From assembly GCA_027482505.1 (NCBI GenBank), contig JAIXVY010000492.1, positions 1 to 37,036 on the forward strand: 37,036 nt of DNA. The letters are read 5' to 3'. Under the pieces are notes generated by a model. It was not told the DNA's origin. It did no database searches and was given only the letters and a program-made list of their open reading frames with translations. This DNA is from Opitutaceae bacterium. Its GTDB lineage: Bacteria > Verrucomicrobiota > Verrucomicrobiia > Opitutales > Opitutaceae. Numbering within the stretch: position 1 is the first letter of the stretch; each line of letters begins with the position of its first letter. Of this stretch, positions 32,289 to 37,036 are shown piece by piece. A program made the translations under genes and the position numbers.

Positions 32289-33219
32289 TCGCTCACCGGA
32301 TGCGGTAGTCTGGGCGGTGGCGGTGACGTATCACCCCGGCTCGGATGTCGCGGACAACCTGCGGGCCATGCGCGGCGAATGCGACCGGCTGCTGGTGGTC
32401 GACAACGGGTCGCCGGCGGACGCGTTGCGCGGGATTGAGACGCTTGAGGGCGTCGAGCTGCTGCGGCTGGAAAAAAACGAGGGCATCGCGCGCGCGCTCA
32501 ACCTCGGCATGGCTCGCGCGGAGGCGGCCGGCGCCGGTTGGGTCGTGACCTTCGATCAGGACAGCCGCCCGGCTCCGGGCTTTCGGGCCGCCTTGCTTGC
32601 GACCGCCGCGCGCACGCCCGAAGCGGCCTTGATCGGTCCTTTCATCGAGGAGGCCTGCGTGGGCGCACGGGCACGCTGGTTGCGGCGGCATCCGCGATGT
32701 GGACTGTTTTTCCGCTGCGTGCCCTGCGAGGGCGCCGATCTGCACAACGTGAGCATGGTTATCACCTCCGGCGCGCTCACGTCGGTGCGCGCGTGGCGCG
32801 AGCTTGGCGGCTTCGACGAGGAGCTGTTCATCGACTACGTCGACACGGATTTTTGCCTGCGGGCGCGGCGGGCCGGTTGGCGGATCACGGTGTGCGCGGG
32901 GGCGCGGCTTTCCCACCATCTCGGGCGGCGCGAGCTGCGGCGCGCCTTGGGGCGGAATTTCTTTCCGACGCATCATAGCGCGCTGCGGCATTACTACATC
33001 GCGCGCAACCGGGTGAAGATGCTCGGGCGGCATGCGCTGGCGACGCCGCACTGGCTGGCCTTCGAGTGCTGTTCGGTGGCGATGTGGATCTTCCGCGTGT
33101 TGGCGTTCGAGGAGCGGCGGCGGGCCAAGTTCGGGGCCATGCTGGCCGGCACTTGGGACGGGTTGCTGGGCCGGTATGGTGAATGCCGGGCGGAGAGAAT
33201 GGAGTGGCTGCGTCGATGA
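32281..33219 (+). CDS. GT2 family glycosyltransferase, rhamnosyltransferase-like
   Basis: The 312-residue GT-A protein carries VTYHPGSDVADNLRAM, LLVVDNGSPAD, LEKNEGIARALNLGM and the metal motif VTFDQDSRP (D92-D94). HNVSMVITSGALTSVRAW, GGFDEELFIDYVDTDFCLRARRAGW (read in parts) and HHSALRHYYIARNRV follow. Together these match the RfbF/WbbL-like rhamnosyltransferase branch of GT2. The C-terminus has a weak hydrophobic patch. It overlaps the GT4 gene by 8 bases and the next GT2 gene by ATGA (33216-33219). Rhamnose as donor is a family guess, and no dTDP-rhamnose genes lie in the window. Confidence 0.91.
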   Translation: MADRSPDAVVWAVAVTYHPGSDVADNLRAMRGECDRLLVVDNGSPADALRGIETLEGVELLRLEKNEGIARALNLGMARAEAAGAGWVVTFDQDSRPAPGFRAALLATAARTPEAALIGPFIEEACVGARARWLRRHPRCGLFFRCVPCEGADLHNVSMVITSGALTSVRAWRELGGFDEELFIDYVDTDFCLRARRAGWRITVCAGARLSHHLGRRELRRALGRNFFPTHHSALRHYYIARNRVKMLGRHALATPHWLAFECCSVAMWIFRVLAFEERRRAKFGAMLAGTWDGLLGRYGECRAERMEWLRR

Positions 33220-34133
33220 GTCCGATCTTGTCCGTCGTGGTCGTGGCGTATCTCTCGCGCGACGAGATCGGGGCCTGCCTGGCGTCGCTGCCGCGCGAGA
33301 TCGACGGCCGGCCGGTCGAGGTCGTGGTGGTGGACAACTCCCTCGATTCCGACGGGACCGGCGCGGCGGCGCGCGCGGCGCGGCCCGCTGTCGACTATAT
33401 CGTGCCGGCGGAGAACCTCGGCTTCGGGCGCGCCAACAATCTCGGCTATGCGCGCACGAGCGGGGAGTGCGTGCTCTTTCTCAATCCCGATACGGTGAGC
33501 GACGCCGCCGCGCTGGCCCACTGCGTGGCGCGGGCCCGGGCGGAGCGAGAGATCGGCGTGATCTCGCCGAAGCTCGTGATGGCGGACGGCCAGATGGACC
33601 TGGCGTGTCGGCGGAGCATCCCGACCTTGTGGGACGGGTTTTGCCGGGCGAGCGGGCTGGCGGCGCGTTTTTCACGCAGCGCGTGGGCGTCGGGCTACAA
33701 TCTTACGCATCTGGACACGGATGGCTCGTATGAGGTGGGCGCGATCAACGGCGCTTTCATGCTCGGGCGGCGCGAGGTGTTCGAGGCGGTGGCGGAGCGC
33801 GGGGCGGACGGGCGGGCGCAGGTGTTTGACGAGCGCTTCTTCATGTATGGAGACGATCTCGATCTCTGCATCCGGGTCGCGAAGGCGGGCTGGCGCGTGG
33901 TCTACGACGGGCGCGTGAGGATCACGCATCTAAAAGGGCAGAGCGTGGCCAAGAGCTACGAGGCGATGTCGGCCGCGATCTTCGACGCCAACCGCGACGT
34001 TTATCTGAAGCATTTCAACCCGCGCGGCTCGCGCTGGGTGGAGTGGAAATGGCGCGCGGCCTTCGGGGTGTGGAAGGCGGTGTCGCGCTGGCGGGCCCGG
34101 CGGCGCGGCTACCGGCAGGTGAAGCCGCTTTGA
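33216..34133 (+). CDS. GT2 family glycosyltransferase
   Basis: The 305-residue GT-A protein has LSVVVVAYLSRDEIGACLAS, VVVVDNSLDSDGTG, AENLGFGRANNLGYA and FLNPDT (N90-T93) at the metal site. AINGAFMLGRREVFEAV and FDERFFMYGDDLDLCIRVAK are the acceptor and catalytic-base region typical of WcaA/WbbL-like inverting transferases. HLKGQSVAKSYEAM closes the domain. The ATG overlaps the previous stop (ATGA). It is the last gene of the plus-strand train and converges on the glycosylphosphotransferase gene 18 bases away, without a clear terminator between them. Confidence 0.92.
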   Translation: MSPILSVVVVAYLSRDEIGACLASLPREIDGRPVEVVVVDNSLDSDGTGAAARAARPAVDYIVPAENLGFGRANNLGYARTSGECVLFLNPDTVSDAAALAHCVARARAEREIGVISPKLVMADGQMDLACRRSIPTLWDGFCRASGLAARFSRSAWASGYNLTHLDTDGSYEVGAINGAFMLGRREVFEAVAERGADGRAQVFDERFFMYGDDLDLCIRVAKAGWRVVYDGRVRITHLKGQSVAKSYEAMSAAIFDANRDVYLKHFNPRGSRWVEWKWRAAFGVWKAVSRWRARRRGYRQVKPL

Positions 34134-34151
34134 GCGAGCGCGGCGGAACCG

Positions 34152-35579
34152 TCAGCTCGCGCCGTGGCGCCAGCGCGGCAGGGTGAGCGCGAGGATCTGC
34201 AAATCGAGCCAGAGGGACCAGGTCTCGATGTAGTAGATGTCGTGCTGCACGCGGCGGGCGAGGTCGGTGTCGCCGCGCAGGCCGTTGACCTGGGCCCAGC
34301 CGGTCATGCCGGGCTTCACGAGGTGGCGCGGGAGGTAGTGGGGAATCTCGCTCGCGAGGCGCGCGGCGTGGACGGGACGCTCGGGGCGCGGGCCGACCAG
34401 GCTCATGTCGCCGCGCAGGACGTTCCAGAACTGGGGAAGCTCGTCCAGGTTCCACCGGCGCATCCACGCGCCGATGCGGAGCAGGCGCGGGTCGTTCGTG
34501 GCGGTGCTCTGGGCGAGGTGGTCGGCTGCTGGCGCGTCTGGGCGCATGCTGCGGATTTTCCACATGCGGAAACGTCGGCCGCCCGTTCCCAGGCGCTCTT
34601 GGGCGAAGAAGGGCGAGGCGGCCGGAGATTCGCGGCGCACCAGCAGCGTGAGCAGAGCGATGAGCGGCGCGGAGAGGGCGAGGCCCAATGCGGCGCCTAG
34701 GATATCGACGGCGCGTTTTAGACCGCGGTTGAAGAGACGGTTGATCGCGAGTTCCTCCACGCCGAGGACGGGCACCCGGCCTATGGTTTGAAGGCGCAGT
34801 CCGCTCACGAGGATTTGGAAGGAGGAGGGGATGATCTTCCAATCGACGAAGGCGCGTTCGCAGGCCTCGACGACGGCGTGAAGCTGTTCGCGCGGCAGGT
34901 CGGTGCGCGCGGCGATGAGCACGTCGATGTCGGCCGCGCGAAGGGCGCGGGCGAGGTCGTCGCCGGGCTCGATAACAGGGATGTTTTTCTCCGGCGCGGA
35001 GTCGCCGGGCAGGGGCACGACGCCGGCGAAGGCGAGGGGATGGGCGGGTTCGTTGGCGAGGTCGGCAGCGAGTGCGCGCGCCTCCTCGCTCCAGCCGAGC
35101 ACGGCGACGCGCTGGCGGAGGCGTCCCACGAGGCGCGGACGGATGAACGCGGCGTAGGCCAGGCTGCGCCAGAGAAACATCAGCGCGAGGACGAGCGCGT
35201 AGGCGAGGACGACGAACCAGCGCGAAATGGGCGGGTCGAATTTCAGCACGAGCGAAAGGCTAAGGTAGGCGGCGAGCCAGAAGGTGGTGCCCTTAATGAC
35301 GAGGTTGAGCGCCTGGAATTTTCGCAGCAGAAGGCGCTCTTCGTAGAGGCCGAGTTGGGCGTAGGCGGCCACGAGGAAGGCGGCGCCGACGAGCAGAAGC
35401 GGCAGGTAAAGCGCGAAGGTGGCGTCGGGCACGTCGAGGCCCACGCTGCCGACGGGCGTTTCATAACGCAGCCAGTAGCCGAGCGACAGCGCGCCAAAGG
35501 CCACGAGGGCGTCGCCGACCACGAGGAGGGACGGCAGGACGACCTTGCGCAGGCGGGCGGCGGAAGAGACGGCGTGCAT
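34152..35579 (-). CDS. undecaprenyl-phosphate glycosylphosphotransferase (WbaP/WcaJ type)
   Basis: The 475-residue protein has the full three-part layout of polyprenyl glycosylphosphotransferases. N-terminal membrane helices (from VVLPSLLVVGDALVAFGALS to about residue 130) are followed by a CoA-binding-like Rossmann domain (RVAVLGWSEEARALAADLA). The C-terminal catalytic domain has KRAVDILGAALGLALSAPLI, FFAQERLGTGGRRFRMWKIR, LDELPQFWNVLRGDMSLVGP, RPERP and VKPGMTGWAQVNGLRGDTD. It starts glycan assembly by moving a sugar-1-phosphate onto undecaprenyl phosphate. The ATG at 35579 matches family length (about 460-480). It is 43 bases downstream of the ligase-like gene, so the two are probably co-transcribed. 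Galactose, glucose or an N-acetylated sugar may be the donor. Confidence 0.96.
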   Translation of the reverse strand: MHAVSSAARLRKVVLPSLLVVGDALVAFGALSLGYWLRYETPVGSVGLDVPDATFALYLPLLLVGAAFLVAAYAQLGLYEERLLLRKFQALNLVIKGTTFWLAAYLSLSLVLKFDPPISRWFVVLAYALVLALMFLWRSLAYAAFIRPRLVGRLRQRVAVLGWSEEARALAADLANEPAHPLAFAGVVPLPGDSAPEKNIPVIEPGDDLARALRAADIDVLIAARTDLPREQLHAVVEACERAFVDWKIIPSSFQILVSGLRLQTIGRVPVLGVEELAINRLFNRGLKRAVDILGAALGLALSAPLIALLTLLVRRESPAASPFFAQERLGTGGRRFRMWKIRSMRPDAPAADHLAQSTATNDPRLLRIGAWMRRWNLDELPQFWNVLRGDMSLVGPRPERPVHAARLASEIPHYLPRHLVKPGMTGWAQVNGLRGDTDLARRVQHDIYYIETWSLWLDLQILALTLPRWRHGAS

Positions 35580-35622
35580 GCGATGAGTGGAGCAGGGAGC
35601 GAGGAGCCCGGAGTCGGAAGAA

Positions 35623-37036
35623 TCAAGGCGCGAGACCGGCGCAGCGGAGGAGATCGGCGGGGGCGACGAAGCCGCGCGGCGGAAGCACGGCGGCGACGCC
35701 CCGCGGCAGATCGAGCTCGAGGAGGACATTGACGTCCGCGGGCGCGGGGCCGTCGGGGTGGCCGTAGAGCACGCCGTGGCCGGTGCGGGCGCGGCGGTAG
35801 GCGGAAACATAATCCACGGGCGGACCGGGGTTGCGCAGCCAGGCGGCGTAGAGCGGGGCGAGGTTGCGCTCGGCCAGAAAATCGGCGGCGCGCGCGAGGG
35901 CCTCGCCGCGATGGGGGGCGAGGACGGCGTCGTGCCAGCGCGGCGACCAGCCGAAGGCGGGGTCGAGCAAGACCTCGGCGGCGAGGGCGGGCACGGGCGA
36001 GTCGGCGGAGCCCGAGCGGAGGCGAGCGAGGGCGAGGCCGAGCCACACCTCGGCGCGGGCGGGGGCGAGACGGGCGGCGGCGGCGAAGTGTTCGCGGGCG
36101 GCGGCGGGATCGCTGGCGAGCAGCAGCCAGCCGAGGTTGTAGCGCGCGGCCTCGTGGGCCGGGTTGCGGTCGGCGACGGATTTCCAGATCGCGACCGCCT
36201 CGGCGGGCGCCGGCGGCTCCAGGCCGGCGAAGGGGTTGCCGGTGGCGAGATGGGAGGCGAGCTGGTCGGCGTAGAAAGGATCGGCGGGCGCGAGGTCGCG
36301 GGCGCGGCGCAGCGACGCGGCGTAATCGGCGGGTTTATCGGCCGCGGCGGCGTCGAGCGCGGCCGACCAGGCGGCGCGCGCGGCGAGGTCGCGGCCGACG
36401 GGCCAGGCGAGGCCGGCGACGACTAGGGCGAGGGCGGGCCAGGCCAGGCGACGTGCCGGAGGGCGCGCGGACCCCGTAGAGACAAGGCCCAGCACCGCCA
36501 CGGGCAGGGCGGCGAGCAGGGCGAAGGCGGGCGTGGCGAAGGGGTGATCGAAGAGGAGCAGCGCCCCTGCGCAGACCAGGGCGGCCACGAGCGGCGTGAG
36601 CGCGGGCTTGGTCGCGACGCGGATCAGGCGTCGCGCGAGCGCGAAGAGCAGGGCCGCGAGCGCGAGCAGACCGAGGCCGCCGAGGGTGGCGGCGGTTTGC
36701 GCGGGGGTGTTGTGCAGATGAAGGTAGTTGTCCGGCGTGCCTGGCAGGTCGGCGCGCACGCCCGGAAAGGCGTGGGGAACCGCCCCCGGACCCCAGCCGA
36801 GGAACGGGCGTTCGGCGAAGAGGGCGAGGCCGCCGCGTATCATGGCCGCGCGCTGGGCGTTGCTCTCGCTGGCGGCGGCCGACCAGGCGCCGGTGAGAAC
36901 GAGGTCGCGCAGGCGCTGGTTGGTCAGCACGGCGACGGCGAGGGCGACGAAGGCCAGGCCGGCGAAGAGCAGGAGACGTCCCCGGCGCAGAAAATGAAGT
37001 CCCCCGGCTACGATGACCGCGGCGGCGAGGGCGAGC
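35623..37036 (-). CDS. O-antigen ligase/polymerase-like membrane protein with TPR-like C-terminus, 5' end cut by window
   Basis: The minus-strand frame is open to the last base, so the N-terminal part is missing. The visible part starts in hydrophobic sequence and then shows the large periplasmic loop of Wzy_C/WaaL-type proteins, FLGWGPGAVPHAFPGVRAD and YLHLHNTPAQTAATLGGLGL. Three more membrane segments follow. From about 36420 downward the protein is soluble and rich in helical pairs (ALDAAAADKPADYAASLRRA, NPAHEAARYNLGWLLLA, AAREHFAAAARLAPARAEVW) like TPR repeats, ending at 35623. O-antigen ligases join lipid-linked glycan to an acceptor, and a TPR tail is known in some pilin or S-layer glycan ligases. 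Whether this is a ligase or a polymerase is open. Confidence 0.85.
   Translation of the reverse strand, partial: LALAAAVIVAGGLHFLRRGRLLLFAGLAFVALAVAVLTNQRLRDLVLTGAWSAAASESNAQRAAMIRGGLALFAERPFLGWGPGAVPHAFPGVRADLPGTPDNYLHLHNTPAQTAATLGGLGLLALAALLFALARRLIRVATKPALTPLVAALVCAGALLLFDHPFATPAFALLAALPVAVLGLVSTGSARPPARRLAWPALALVVAGLAWPVGRDLAARAAWSAALDAAAADKPADYAASLRRARDLAPADPFYADQLASHLATGNPFAGLEPPAPAEAVAIWKSVADRNPAHEAARYNLGWLLLASDPAAAREHFAAAARLAPARAEVWLGLALARLRSGSADSPVPALAAEVLLDPAFGWSPRWHDAVLAPHRGEALARAADFLAERNLAPLYAAWLRNPGPPVDYVSAYRRARTGHGVLYGHPDGPAPADVNVLLELDLPRGVAAVLPPRGFVAPADLLRCAGLAP

Overview
The window is about 37 kb of GC-rich, gene-dense bacterial DNA (roughly 70% G+C by eye). The two short prepilin-like genes, the nadD-rsfS pair, a cupin/AraC regulator beside a glycoside hydrolase, and the overall style suggest a verrucomicrobial lineage such as the Opitutales. 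That assignment is an inference from remembered family resemblance, not a database result. No transposase, phage gene, integrase or CRISPR array was seen, and there is no stretch over 300 bases without a gene.

Left part (1-9100) is mixed housekeeping: the 3' end of a GAF/PAS sensor histidine kinase, a tRNA-Leu(UAA), a cupin/AraC regulator divergent from a GH38 alpha-mannosidase, nadD, rsfS with a long lysine/alanine tail, a DUF481 outer-membrane-type protein, and two tandem pilin-like genes each followed by an intrinsic terminator.

The rest (9150-37036) is a surface-polysaccharide or glycoconjugate locus. Two membrane glycosyltransferase-like genes (9150-11015 plus, 10999-13014 minus) and a methyltransferase (13087-13824 plus) come first. 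A long minus-strand gene train then runs from 26109 back to 13787. It holds three polyprenyl-phosphate-sugar-synthase-like GT2 enzymes, two CDP-paratose-2-epimerase-like SDR enzymes, a methyltransferase and four multi-pass membrane proteins. Divergent from it, a plus-strand train (26223-34133) encodes a Wzm/Wzt-type ABC exporter, a UDP-galactopyranose-mutase-like flavoprotein, an unassigned protein and four soluble glycosyltransferases. At the right edge, on the minus strand, lie a polyprenyl glycosylphosphotransferase (WbaP/WcaJ type) and the C-terminal part of an O-antigen-ligase-like membrane protein with TPR-like repeats.

The working model (inference) is this. The glycosylphosphotransferase primes undecaprenyl phosphate. 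The plus-strand glycosyltransferases build a chain that may include a furanose made by the mutase-like enzyme. The ABC pair exports it and the ligase-like protein transfers it. The minus-strand genes make polyprenyl-phosphate sugars in the cytoplasm, which the GT-C-like membrane proteins add outside the membrane. Many gene junctions in both trains are 4-base ATGA stop/start overlaps, so translation is probably coupled.

The observations most worth checking are the terminator whose 3' arm carries the Shine-Dalgarno of the next gene (9118-9150), the second pilin-like gene with Ala instead of Gly at the cleavage site, the GT-C gene directly behind the pilins, a 35-codon ORF that exactly fills a 111-base gap (21740-21847), a 16-base inverted repeat between the two polysaccharide trains (26179-26194), and the RsfS tail.
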